Made by a program: the position numbers and the translations under genes
Virus record (IMG/VR): IMGVR_UViG_3300010151_002808
Coordinates: 1-27,080 of that record
Source: a virus
Length of the DNA: 27,080 bases
Strand: one strand, 5' to 3'
Notes under the pieces: generated by a model
Databases searched by the model: none
Told to the model about the DNA's origin: nothing
The model's input: only the letters and a program-made list of their open reading frames with translations
Part shown: positions 17,250-23,593 of the stretch, in pieces
Numbering within the stretch: position 1 is the first letter of the stretch
Layout of the letters: each line of letters begins with the position of its first letter

Positions 17250-17267
17250 GTGTAAACGTGTTTACAC
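17250..17267. promoter_or_regulatory. Perfect 18-bp palindrome, candidate operator 2
   Basis: GTGTAAAC and GTTTACAC arms around GT, 20 bp after operator 1. The TTACAC half recurs at 17191-17196 and near 17288. This looks like a dimeric repressor site. Confidence 0.55.
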
Positions 17268-17367
17268 AATGGGTTTTTTGGGCTGGCTTACACGAATGAC
17301 AACAACGACAGAATTAGGACATCATCTAAGAGAATTGAAATACATTCCTTATGGTAATTAGCACTTA

Positions 17368-17482
17368 GTGAAGAACATGAACTCATCCTGTTAATGTTGT
17401 AAGGGTGCTCTGTGAACTGAGGCCCGTCTCGTTACCTGGGCACTTAGAGCACTCTAGCAACTAGGGATTGCGAGCTCTTCAC
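17368..17482 (+). ncRNA. Candidate structured RNA (about 115 nt)
   Basis: Outer stem GTGAAGA (17368-17374) pairs perfectly with TCTTCAC (17476-17482). Inside, GGGTGCTCT (17403-17411) pairs with AGAGCACTC (17446-17454, one G-U), enclosing GCCC/GGGC (17422-17425 and 17438-17441). The strand is assumed from the neighbouring genes. No protein frame longer than 21 codons crosses it. No known RNA family was recognised; the fold is by eye. Confidence 0.4.
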
Positions 17483-17522
17483 GATATTCATTGCGTAATA
17501 ACACACACACGCATAGTAATTA

Positions 17523-17579
17523 TTAGTACTTTTATAAAAGTTCTTAAAAAGAGATATAAGAACTTTTAAAAAGTACTAA
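17523..17579. repeat. Long AT-rich inverted repeat
   Basis: Arms of 24 and 23 nt (17523-17546 and 17557-17579) pair throughout except for one small bulge, around a 10-nt loop. Each arm contains AGTACTTT/AAAGTACT and AGAACTTTT or its complement. It ends 16 bp before the next start codon, so it could be an operator, a hairpin in the mRNA leader, or a replication element. Confidence 0.65.
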
Positions 17580-17595
17580 AAATAAAGGAGCTGTT

Positions 17596-17913
17596 ATGAC
17601 CGATCACAATAAGCCTAATAAACCTAGCTATCCAGCTTACGTTAACATTGACGGAGTGGTTCACAAGCTAGTACCTAAGTCTCATTACGACAACCTGCAA
17701 ACAGAACGAATAAAATTGCAGATGGAATACGATGAGACGCAAGTAGATGTAGAACACAACATAAATCTATGTCGCATTATTAGTGGTGATAATAGGGCAC
17801 CATACTTTGGCAAAGCTACTGAAACTATGCGTTATAATGACGTCCAAGATCCTGTAGAATTTGCCGACACTTTTAATCAAAACCCAATAGTTCAAGGAGG
17901 AGCTAGTGACTGA
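17596..17913 (+). CDS. Hypothetical protein, first gene of second rightward operon
   Basis: A 105-aa soluble protein that I do not recognise. A short SH3-like or beta segment (PAYVNIDGVVHKLVPKSHYD, residues 13-32) is followed by a likely helix or coiled coil (33-60) and a polar tail. AAGGAG sits 6 nt before the ATG. It is the first gene after a 410-bp non-coding region with palindromes and a structured element, and its end overlaps the next gene by 8 nt. The start of an operon and a small polar protein fit early phage accessory genes, but no function can be assigned. Confidence 0.8.
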   Translation: MTDHNKPNKPSYPAYVNIDGVVHKLVPKSHYDNLQTERIKLQMEYDETQVDVEHNINLCRIISGDNRAPYFGKATETMRYNDVQDPVEFADTFNQNPIVQGGASD

Positions 17914-18286
17914 GAACACAACAAACATACGATTCGATTTACCATTGAATGAACCACTTGTTGTAGGGCAAGATGATGTGATAGTGGCAGGTAATATTGT
18001 GGGAAGGGAAGACATAATAGCCGTCCCAGCTGACAAATACCATAGTGATAAAGATGAGTTAAGTTTGCTACGTAAGGAGAAAGATGCTTGCGTAACAGCC
18101 ATGAGAGACATGCATAAACAGGGACTTGATGTGAGTCCTTTTAGTGATAATGTGTGGTTTCCTAAAGACGTTATAATTGACACAGAAGATTCTTGGGAAG
18201 AAGATGAAGATTGGATTCCTGATGATGCTGACGTTTATAGTGATTTCTGGGATCCATATGCAGCAATGGAGGACAGCAATGTTTAA
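17906..18286 (+). CDS. Acidic hypothetical protein (GTG start)
   Basis: A 126-aa acidic protein starting with GTG at 17906, supported by AAGGAGG 5 nt upstream and by 8-nt overlap with the preceding gene. Residues about 14-40 look beta-rich (LNEPLVVGQDDVIVAGNIVG). The C-terminal third is strongly acidic with Asp/Glu/Trp clusters (SWEEDEDWIPDDADVYSDFW), a composition seen in DNA-mimic proteins and in disordered tails. DNA mimicry is speculation; no family is recognised. It overlaps the next gene by 8 nt. Confidence 0.75.
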   Translation: MTENTTNIRFDLPLNEPLVVGQDDVIVAGNIVGREDIIAVPADKYHSDKDELSLLRKEKDACVTAMRDMHKQGLDVSPFSDNVWFPKDVIIDTEDSWEEDEDWIPDDADVYSDFWDPYAAMEDSNV

Positions 18287-18707
18287 GAAAAGCAAAATCG
18301 CAGAATATATGACAGATAGTGAATACGAAAAAGCTCTAGAAGGCTTTAAAAAGAGCCCACGCCACGATAGATTCAGGTACAAACTAGATAAATGGTATGA
18401 CAGAATGTCGTATAGGTATTACAAGGTAATTATGTTTATCATGAAATATTTACGTAAATCAAGCATATGGATTAATATGAAATCCCGATTTGCTCTTGAT
18501 TCAGACATGAGAGAGTGGTGGGCTATGCATCTTATGGGAATAACTGATGAGATGCTTACGAATGCCAAAACTGGTGATCTTGAAATGCTATATGAGATAA
18601 TAGAATGGGAATTAGGAGATCGAGGGGTTCAAGAACACGGATCACGGTGGTGGGCTATGCAAATAAATACGAATGCCAAAACTGATATGTGGGATACTCA
18701 TGAGTAG
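18279..18707 (+). CDS. Hypothetical protein with internal duplicated WWAM...TNAKT motif
   Basis: A 142-aa basic protein. I start it at 18279, not at the longer frame's 18177, because GGAGG lies 5 nt before this ATG and the longer start would overlap the previous gene by 110 nt. Residues 30-70 are basic and aromatic with a short hydrophobic segment (YYKVIMFIMKYL). WWAM occurs at 80-83 and again at 124-127, and TNAKTGD/TNAKTD at 94-100 and 131-136. The repeats also exist at DNA level (15 and 17 identical bases). Function is unknown. It overlaps the next gene by 8 nt. Confidence 0.7.
   Translation: MFKKSKIAEYMTDSEYEKALEGFKKSPRHDRFRYKLDKWYDRMSYRYYKVIMFIMKYLRKSSIWINMKSRFALDSDMREWWAMHLMGITDEMLTNAKTGDLEMLYEIIEWELGDRGVQEHGSRWWAMQINTNAKTDMWDTHE
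18515..18684 (+). repeat. Paired direct repeats inside the 142-aa gene
   Basis: GTGGTGGGCTATGCA occurs at 18515-18529 and 18647-18661. TACGAATGCCAAAACTG occurs at 18557-18573 and 18668-18684. The order is kept but the gap between the two blocks is 27 nt in the first copy and 6 nt in the second, consistent with duplication followed by deletion. Confidence 0.85.
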
Positions 18708-18906
18708 AAGTTGGAGAGAATGGAATAAGTACACAAGCGGAACTCCACGTAAGTGGAACAGGAAGGATCGTAGGGGTACTGTAGGACATTGTTGTAAGTA
18801 TCATCACGATATGGATGCATATGATTACGACAAAGAACGTGATTTACGTGAAGGCAAAAAAGAACATTTACGAGAAATACATAATGCTCTTAGGAGGTGC
18901 ATATGA
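18700..18906 (+). CDS. Small basic hypothetical protein
   Basis: A 68-aa basic protein, rich in Arg, Lys, Trp and His, with CCKYHHDMD at residues 31-39, a possible but incomplete metal-binding cluster. It is unrecognised. The ATG at 18700 overlaps the previous stop by 8 nt with GTGGGA upstream as a modest ribosome site; an earlier in-frame ATG at 18673 has no ribosome site. Its TGA overlaps the next tiny ORF by 4 nt. The high positive charge would suit nucleic-acid binding, which is inference only. Confidence 0.65.
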   Translation: MSRSWREWNKYTSGTPRKWNRKDRRGTVGHCCKYHHDMDAYDYDKERDLREGKKEHLREIHNALRRCI

Positions 18907-18947
18907 GCTTAAAGAAAATGGCTAAAATTTCAAGGATACCGTCATGA
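18903..18947 (+). CDS. Possible 14-aa ORF linked by ATGA overlaps at both ends
   Basis: ATG at 18903 has GGAGG 5 nt upstream, one of the better ribosome sites here. It encodes MSLKKMAKISRIPS. The start overlaps the previous stop (ATGA) and the stop overlaps the next start (ATGA). It may be a leader that feeds ribosomes onto the zinc-ribbon gene, which lacks its own ribosome site. Confidence 0.45.
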   Translation: MSLKKMAKISRIPS

Positions 18948-19186
18948 GGAAACAAGCGTTTAGTCGTGGTGGTTGTGTAATGGGGCCAGGGGAAGTTCCA
19001 GAAGCTGCTAAAATAGCATGGAAACCTAAAAAGGACACTTACGAAGAGCTTGAAGATGAAATATGTGTTCTTTGTTGCTCAGTAATCACAGACCATGGAC
19101 ACAATCCGAATCCTTTATCAAATTTTGGAAAGTGTTGCATAAATTGCAACGTAAAGGTTATGCAAGCAAGACTTGATAGCCTATAA
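18944..19186 (+). CDS. Small phage zinc-ribbon protein
   Basis: An 80-aa protein with a CxxC pair at residues 41-44 and a CCxxC group at 64-68, separated by a linker with HGHNPNPL, and followed by VMQARLDSL. This CxxC...NPxPL...G+CCxxCN...ARL layout matches a small zinc-ribbon family common in phage early regions, recognised from memory and with no known function. Cys41, Cys44, Cys64 or Cys65 and Cys68 are the likely zinc ligands. The extra Cys45 is unusual. It is the last gene before a strong terminator and is coupled to the 14-aa ORF by a 4-nt overlap. Confidence 0.8.
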   Translation: MRKQAFSRGGCVMGPGEVPEAAKIAWKPKKDTYEELEDEICVLCCSVITDHGHNPNPLSNFGKCCINCNVKVMQARLDSL

Positions 19187-19206
19187 CAACCAAAAGGTTT
19201 CGGTAT

Positions 19207-19239
19207 GGTATAGGACGTTTGTTCCTTTCTAGCCTATAC
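19207..19239 (+). repeat. Inverted repeat ahead of the terminator
   Basis: GTATAGG (19207-19213) and CCTATAC (19233-19239), a perfect 7-bp pair with a 19-nt loop, between the zinc-ribbon gene stop and the terminator. It may stabilise the 3' end of the transcript or be a protein site. Confidence 0.35.
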
Positions 19240-19253
19240 TGTGCAGAACTACG

Positions 19254-19288
19254 ACCCCCCAGCATTTATGTTGGGGGGTTTTTATTTT
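19254..19288 (+). terminator. Rho-independent terminator
   Basis: CCCCCCAGC (19255-19263) pairs with GTTGGGGGG (19270-19278), one G-U, 6-nt loop, followed by TTTTTATTTT. It ends the 17596-19186 operon. Confidence 0.92.
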
Positions 19289-19290
19289 AT

Positions 19291-19406
19291 GGGAGAGTAA
19301 CAGAATGTTCTGGTCCATACTTACGCTTGTAACTCAAGTGGAAGCCATGACTGTTTCTCAAGGGTATGAAGCAAGGTCGTAAGTAGGCTAGAACCCTTGC
19401 TCTCCC
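19291..19406 (+). ncRNA. Candidate folded leader RNA around a 25-aa ORF
   Basis: GGGAGAG (19291-19297) pairs with CTCTCCC (19400-19406), and CAAGGGT (19359-19365) pairs with ACCCTTG (19393-19399); the two 3' arms are directly adjacent, so the helices could stack. The element lies right after a terminator and 30 nt before the next gene. The outer stem would hide the ribosome site of the 25-aa ORF. No known RNA family was recognised. Confidence 0.4.
19305..19382 (+). CDS. Possible 25-aa small ORF
   Basis: ATG at 19305 with GGGAG about 9 nt upstream. It encodes a 25-aa peptide beginning MFWSILTLVTQVEAM, hydrophobic at the N-terminus and polar at the end. It lies within the folded element described above and could be a regulatory leader peptide or a tiny membrane-active protein. 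It is short enough to be chance. Confidence 0.35.
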   Translation: MFWSILTLVTQVEAMTVSQGYEARS

Positions 19407-19435
19407 TATTTATACAAACCAATAACAAGGACAAC

Positions 19436-19645
19436 ATGTATACAAATCGAGAACTAATTAGATTTCTACTCCAACTACCAAGAGATGGTAAGGTCAGTAT
19501 CGTACTACCAATAGTAGGCGATGATCCTAAAATATACGCAGGAGATATGGTCTATGAAATCAAGACTTGTTATGCAGTTGGCAAGGACACTTCGATATAC
19601 ATCGAGAAAGGTAGGTACGAAAATGCCTTACATACCAATGACTGA
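19436..19645 (+). CDS. Small hypothetical protein
   Basis: A 69-aa protein that I do not recognise. A short N-terminal helix (NRELIRFLLQLPRD) is followed by three probable beta strands (KVSIVLPIV, YEIKTCYAV, SIYIEK), suggesting a small alpha/beta fold. There is no metal or nucleotide motif. AAGGAC lies 5 nt before the ATG. It begins the long third rightward operon just after the folded element, and overlaps the next gene by 23 nt. Confidence 0.75.
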   Translation: MYTNRELIRFLLQLPRDGKVSIVLPIVGDDPKIYAGDMVYEIKTCYAVGKDTSIYIEKGRYENALHTND

Positions 19646-19961
19646 AGCAGAGAAACGTGCAATAGTCAAAGCAAAATTAGAAAAACTTAGTATTACTGTC
19701 AGCAATGATGACTCATGGTTAGATGTGCAAATACTAGCAAAACAAAACGGGCTAGATATTACACAACTACTTAAGCCATTCGTTCCTGATCACATGATGA
19801 TGGATAAAAATACTAAGGATAACTTAGATATAAAACCTATTGAAGGTGAAGATATCGCTAAAGATACTAACAAAAAGATTGCTAAGCCTAAACAGGAAAT
19901 GGGTTTCAGTAAACAGGAAACCAAAGCAGAAGTTAGTGATAAAACAGACTACCCATTATAA
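19623..19961 (+). CDS. Hypothetical protein with Lys-rich disordered tail
   Basis: A 112-aa protein. I start it at the ATG at 19623, with AGGTAGG upstream, because the longer frame from 19521 lies inside the previous gene. Residues 5-55 are helical and could be a small DNA- or protein-binding domain (MTEAEKRAIVKAKLEKLSI, then WLDVQILAKQNGLDITQLL). Residues 60-112 are Lys/Asp/Glu-rich and probably disordered. Function is unknown. It is followed by a 37-bp gap and a 55-aa gene. Confidence 0.75.
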   Translation: MPYIPMTEAEKRAIVKAKLEKLSITVSNDDSWLDVQILAKQNGLDITQLLKPFVPDHMMMDKNTKDNLDIKPIEGEDIAKDTNKKIAKPKQEMGFSKQETKAEVSDKTDYPL

Positions 19962-19998
19962 ACAATAAATGATAAACTTATAAAGGAAGGGGGAATCA

Positions 19999-20166
19999 AT
20001 GGCATCTATTGGAGAACATCTACATGCGTTAGCTACTACAGCAAAAGCTATGATAGAACGCATAGAAAACGAACCACTAAATGTTCCAGATACTATCGAA
20101 AGTAGTGACTGGAAAGCATCTAAAGATTATATAAATAAGATTGCGAATAGAACGCAAAACATATAG
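19999..20166 (+). CDS. Small helical hypothetical protein (55 aa)
   Basis: A 55-aa ORF starting at the ATG at 19999, preceded by GGAAGGGGG. The N-terminal 25 residues form a likely amphipathic helix (MASIGEHLHALATTAKAMIE), followed by a polar linker and a second short helix. It is unrecognised. It sits 8 bp before the MoxR-type ATPase gene, so it is probably co-translated with it and might be a partner or regulator of that ATPase; this is only positional inference. Confidence 0.75.
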   Translation: MASIGEHLHALATTAKAMIERIENEPLNVPDTIESSDWKASKDYINKIANRTQNI

Positions 20167-20174
20167 GAGAACTT

Positions 20175-20990
20175 ATGTCACATATTAAATTCAATCCTAC
20201 ACAGGAAAGAAAACACGTAAATAGGTTTACACAGGAAGGTGAAGACCTAATCAAATTCATAGGAATGGCTAAACCATATCCTGTAATACTTATGGGGCCA
20301 GCTGGTTGTGGAAAAACACAAGCTGTTGAGCAATACATTAAGAGAAATGACTTACCAGTGGAACACATTGCTTGTCACCCAGGTCTTGAGGCAAACGACC
20401 TTACAGGTGGATACTCACCAAAAGTTGGTAGTGAAGGACAAGCGTTATTAAGCTGGAATGATGGCCCGTACACAATCGCAGCTAAAGAAGGCAAGGTGAT
20501 GCTACTTGATGAGGTTACAAGACTAAACCAGCAACACATTGGTAAAATAATGAGTTCGCAGGACGAAACAAGATTGTTAACTAACCCAGAATCTGGCGAA
20601 GAAACAATAAAATGTCACCCAGACTTTCATGTAATCATGACAGCTAACCCACCAGCTATGGGTTACAACACAGTAAATCTTGATGAAGCTCTTAAATCTA
20701 GAGCAATGATTTACAAATACATTGACAAGCCGTTGTGTGATGAAGAAGCAACCTTAAGTGACATACTTGGTGGCGACAAAGAGTACGTAAAAGCCTTTAT
20801 AAACTGGGCTGAGGACTTAAGATCAGACGCAAGTACAGCAATATCCACAAGAGACTTATGTTACCTAGCTAAAATGGTTGGTCGTGGCTTTACAGCTATG
20901 CAAGCTATTGAGCTTAACTACAAAGACAAGGTTTCAATGGATAAAAGAGGGGTTGTATTAACTGGTGCATCAGCACACTTTGAGAACTAG
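20175..20990 (+). CDS. MoxR-type AAA+ ATPase
   Basis: A 271-aa single-domain AAA+ ATPase. Walker A is GPAGCGKT (41-48), Walker B is VMLLDE (108-113), sensor 1 is Asn158 in IMTANP, and the arginine finger is probably Arg176 in ALKSRA. Between them, GLEANDLTGGYSP (70-82) matches the MoxR-type LEGxDLxG signature. MoxR ATPases (RavA, CbbQ, NorQ, CobS) form hexamers that remodel a target or help insert a metal, with a VWA protein as adaptor. Such a VWA gene follows 9 bp downstream. AGGAG lies 7 nt before the ATG. Phage copies are often labelled CobS; nothing here proves cobalt chelation. Confidence 0.92.
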   Translation: MSHIKFNPTQERKHVNRFTQEGEDLIKFIGMAKPYPVILMGPAGCGKTQAVEQYIKRNDLPVEHIACHPGLEANDLTGGYSPKVGSEGQALLSWNDGPYTIAAKEGKVMLLDEVTRLNQQHIGKIMSSQDETRLLTNPESGEETIKCHPDFHVIMTANPPAMGYNTVNLDEALKSRAMIYKYIDKPLCDEEATLSDILGGDKEYVKAFINWAEDLRSDASTAISTRDLCYLAKMVGRGFTAMQAIELNYKDKVSMDKRGVVLTGASAHFEN

Positions 20991-20999
20991 GAGGGTTTC

Positions 21000-22943
21000 A
21001 TGGCAAAAATGCAAAAACGATATAAATCTCCAAAAGATTTACGAAGAGATCACAGAAACTTCACGAGTCATTTGGCAGGTAATAGGCAAATAGAATTTGC
21101 AAACTTTGATAAAGATGACGCAGGAATGTTTAATGTAGGAGTGGAAGCTAACCAATACAGCATGATCGTCAGAAGGCCAAAGGGTAGACTTACATTTAAT
21201 TCCAACTTACTTACAGCTGGTCAAGTTAAGTTTTCCAATCATGATGTATCAAATCATGTAAGGACTAACATGAAGAAAAAGTTAGCCGAGAGAGCTCTTG
21301 CAACTAATACAGCATCAGTTCATAGCACTGCAGCTGATAAAACTTATGTAGGTTATACTCAGGCAACTATAATATATGATGCTGTGTATAACATGTTAGA
21401 AAATTACAGAGCATCACGAAAATCTGCTGAACATTTCAACAGAAAAGCAATACTGAAAAATCACCTTAAAGATGTAAATACTACTGATTATGGTTATGAA
21501 ACAGTCATTACTTGGGAAGAAAGTATGGATGAAAGTGATCCTGACAATAAAAGATGTTGGTATGAAAAAGATGATCTAGAATTTGAGGTGAATTGGCAAG
21601 AATTGCGAAGATATATTTATGGATTCATGAATAAATCTGATATAAAAAACCCATTGATTAAATCAATAGTTCAAAGGCACGATAAGTTATTGAAAAATGC
21701 TACAACTTCTACCAATGATGTAGCACCTATTCACGCCGCACTGACTATCGCTTTAGATTTTGAGATGACAGCACAAGACTCTTTTGGGAACATTCCACAT
21801 GGTAGAGTAGGGGCAAATCGCAGTACATTATTAAAACCTGCTACTGGTAATTCTGGAGAGCATAATGCCTATAATAAAACCAAATTGGATAACGATTTGG
21901 ATGCAGAAATAGAAGATTTGACTGAAGAAATTACGAATAGTGGGATTGATGATTACAATACGGAAGAGCAAGCTAATGCCGCAAACAATAATCAAAGCTA
22001 CTTTCCGATAAATCCCAACAATAATGATTCATGGGACAAAAACAGAAAGCAAAAAGAAGCAATAGAAAATGCGAAAAGGTTAAACATTCTTTGTCGTGGT
22101 TGGATTATGAGTGATGATAGAAAGCACTATCCTACACAAACCAATATAGATTTAGGCACAATAAGCTTAGATGAATCTTCTGACACAAATAATGTCAGCA
22201 ATGGTTCTACTGGTTATAGACCTATTAGAAATTCATGGAGATTGCCATTTCTTAGTGACGTTAATGTCTTTAAAAAGCACCCAGCTACATCTGCTGATCT
22301 AATCACATTAATTGATGGATCTGGCTCTATGGGAACGCATATAGAAGAGATGATATATAGATGGGGAAAAGATTATAGCGATCAAGAAAAGGAAGATATG
22401 AGAACAGATTCGTCTTATAGCAATCAACCAATAGATCAGGCATCTGATATGGTTGCGGCAATCAAGAAAAGATTTCCTGACTCTAAAGCATTTGTGTTTG
22501 GAAATACAGATGAAAATGATCCTGCATTTAAGGAATTAGTGGCATCTATTCCTGAAGGAGGTGACAGGAGGCAATATAGATGGGCTGCTGGATTGTATGA
22601 AATCAAAGAAGGGAAGTTTCCAGAGTTTCCTTCAAGTGGAACTCCATTATGTGGTTCCTTAAAAGCACTGGAAAACAGCTTCTCGTTAGATCACGCAAGA
22701 ATCATAATTGCAACTGATGGGGACGCAAATCAATGTCAAACTGGAGATCCTTATGAATGTGTTTACAACATACTTGATAGCTGGAGAAACAAAGGTGTAA
22801 GAATAGCCACGCTATGGACGCCACGATGGGAAGGCGAAAGAATGCCACAATCATTACATGGTGACGTAACTATTCAAACTACACCAAATAAACCAATAAC
22901 AGACATACAAATCAAACAAGTATTCAACTTTATAAAGGGGTAA
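21000..22943 (+). CDS. VWA-domain protein, partner of the MoxR ATPase
   Basis: A 647-aa protein. Residues about 430-647 form a von Willebrand factor A domain with an intact MIDAS: Asp439, Ser441 and Ser443 in DGSGS, Thr548 in SSGTPL, and Asp573 in ATDGDA. The first ~430 residues are an unrecognised, Asn/Lys/Asp-rich helical region, with a low-complexity acidic part near 295-345. CobT, CbbO, NorD and ViaA have the same plan: a variable N-terminus plus a C-terminal VWA that docks on the MoxR ring. GGAGGG precedes the ATG. Substrate and process are unknown. Confidence 0.9.
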   Translation: MAKMQKRYKSPKDLRRDHRNFTSHLAGNRQIEFANFDKDDAGMFNVGVEANQYSMIVRRPKGRLTFNSNLLTAGQVKFSNHDVSNHVRTNMKKKLAERALATNTASVHSTAADKTYVGYTQATIIYDAVYNMLENYRASRKSAEHFNRKAILKNHLKDVNTTDYGYETVITWEESMDESDPDNKRCWYEKDDLEFEVNWQELRRYIYGFMNKSDIKNPLIKSIVQRHDKLLKNATTSTNDVAPIHAALTIALDFEMTAQDSFGNIPHGRVGANRSTLLKPATGNSGEHNAYNKTKLDNDLDAEIEDLTEEITNSGIDDYNTEEQANAANNNQSYFPINPNNNDSWDKNRKQKEAIENAKRLNILCRGWIMSDDRKHYPTQTNIDLGTISLDESSDTNNVSNGSTGYRPIRNSWRLPFLSDVNVFKKHPATSADLITLIDGSGSMGTHIEEMIYRWGKDYSDQEKEDMRTDSSYSNQPIDQASDMVAAIKKRFPDSKAFVFGNTDENDPAFKELVASIPEGGDRRQYRWAAGLYEIKEGKFPEFPSSGTPLCGSLKALENSFSLDHARIIIATDGDANQCQTGDPYECVYNILDSWRNKGVRIATLWTPRWEGERMPQSLHGDVTIQTTPNKPITDIQIKQVFNFIKG

Positions 22944-22948
22944 GCAAA

Positions 22949-23584
22949 ATGTACAACGAATTAAGTACTAAATTAAGAAAGTCGCTTAAGCATATGTTTT
23001 GGGTAGCAACTACTGAATCTGTAAAAGAAATAATGCGTGAAAAACAAAAAGTTCAATCGCATATATTTATGGCAGCTAATGTAAAAGCATTACCAAAAGA
23101 TGTACAAGATGACTTTAAGTCTTCAAAGATAGACTTGCAAAAGACTGACGGAATGCCAAGAGGTTACAAAGATTTTCTTAAAAATTCTTGGCAAGAGGTT
23201 CCTGTGCCGATTGCATGTCCATTGCCACAAGACAAAGAAGATGCAGAAGCTTTAATGAAACATGCATTAAATGATACACAAGCCATGATGTATATACATG
23301 TTACAGAAGCTATTGGCGTAAGAGAAAGCGTGTTAGATCAAAACGAAAAGCTTTTTGCATCAAAGCCTAGTGACGCACATCCAGACTGCATTATACGTTA
23401 TGTAGTGCTTTCTGTAATGGCTAACAAATTAAGACCAGAAACATATGCGGCAGAAGTGACGCAAAACATTATAGATAGAGATGGTAACTTAGGTAGAAAG
23501 CTTAAAGAGTTTAAGCCGTACACAAACACATTATCTCTACCACAAACTAAACATTGTCAAATTTTGACACGAAAAACAAAATAG
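22949..23584 (+). CDS. Hypothetical protein of the MoxR-VWA operon
   Basis: A 211-aa mostly helical soluble protein that I do not recognise. It has basic N- and C-termini, a central Pro-containing stretch (VPVPIACPLPQD, about residues 87-98), and no metal or nucleotide motif, signal or membrane segment. It starts 5 bp after the VWA gene with AAGGGG as ribosome site, so it is very likely made together with the ATPase pair and may be the third component or the target of the complex. Checking whether homologues always sit beside phage MoxR-VWA pairs would test this. Confidence 0.75.
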   Translation: MYNELSTKLRKSLKHMFWVATTESVKEIMREKQKVQSHIFMAANVKALPKDVQDDFKSSKIDLQKTDGMPRGYKDFLKNSWQEVPVPIACPLPQDKEDAEALMKHALNDTQAMMYIHVTEAIGVRESVLDQNEKLFASKPSDAHPDCIIRYVVLSVMANKLRPETYAAEVTQNIIDRDGNLGRKLKEFKPYTNTLSLPQTKHCQILTRKTK

Positions 23585-23593
23585 GAGGCTATT

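Noticed and set aside
17296-17361. 21-codon plus-strand ORF
   Set aside because: There is no ribosome site before the ATG, and it ends within the candidate structured RNA region.
17368-17482. tRNA or tRNA-like gene
   Set aside because: The stems do not fit a cloverleaf: no 7-bp acceptor with correct D, anticodon and T arms and no GGTTCRA-type T loop. No tRNA was found elsewhere either.
17767-18183. Minus-strand 138-codon frame
   Set aside because: It lies opposite two well-supported overlapping plus-strand genes, and its product is Ser/Leu/Thr-rich low-complexity sequence typical of antisense reading.
18177-18278. Longer N-terminus for the 142-aa gene
   Set aside because: It would overlap the upstream gene by 110 nt and has no ribosome site, while the ATG at 18279 has GGAGG at the right distance.
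20175-22943. Naming the ATPase and VWA genes cobS and cobT
   Set aside because: Only the general MoxR and VWA features can be seen. No cobaltochelatase CobN or cobalamin gene is in the window, so the specific function is not supported.
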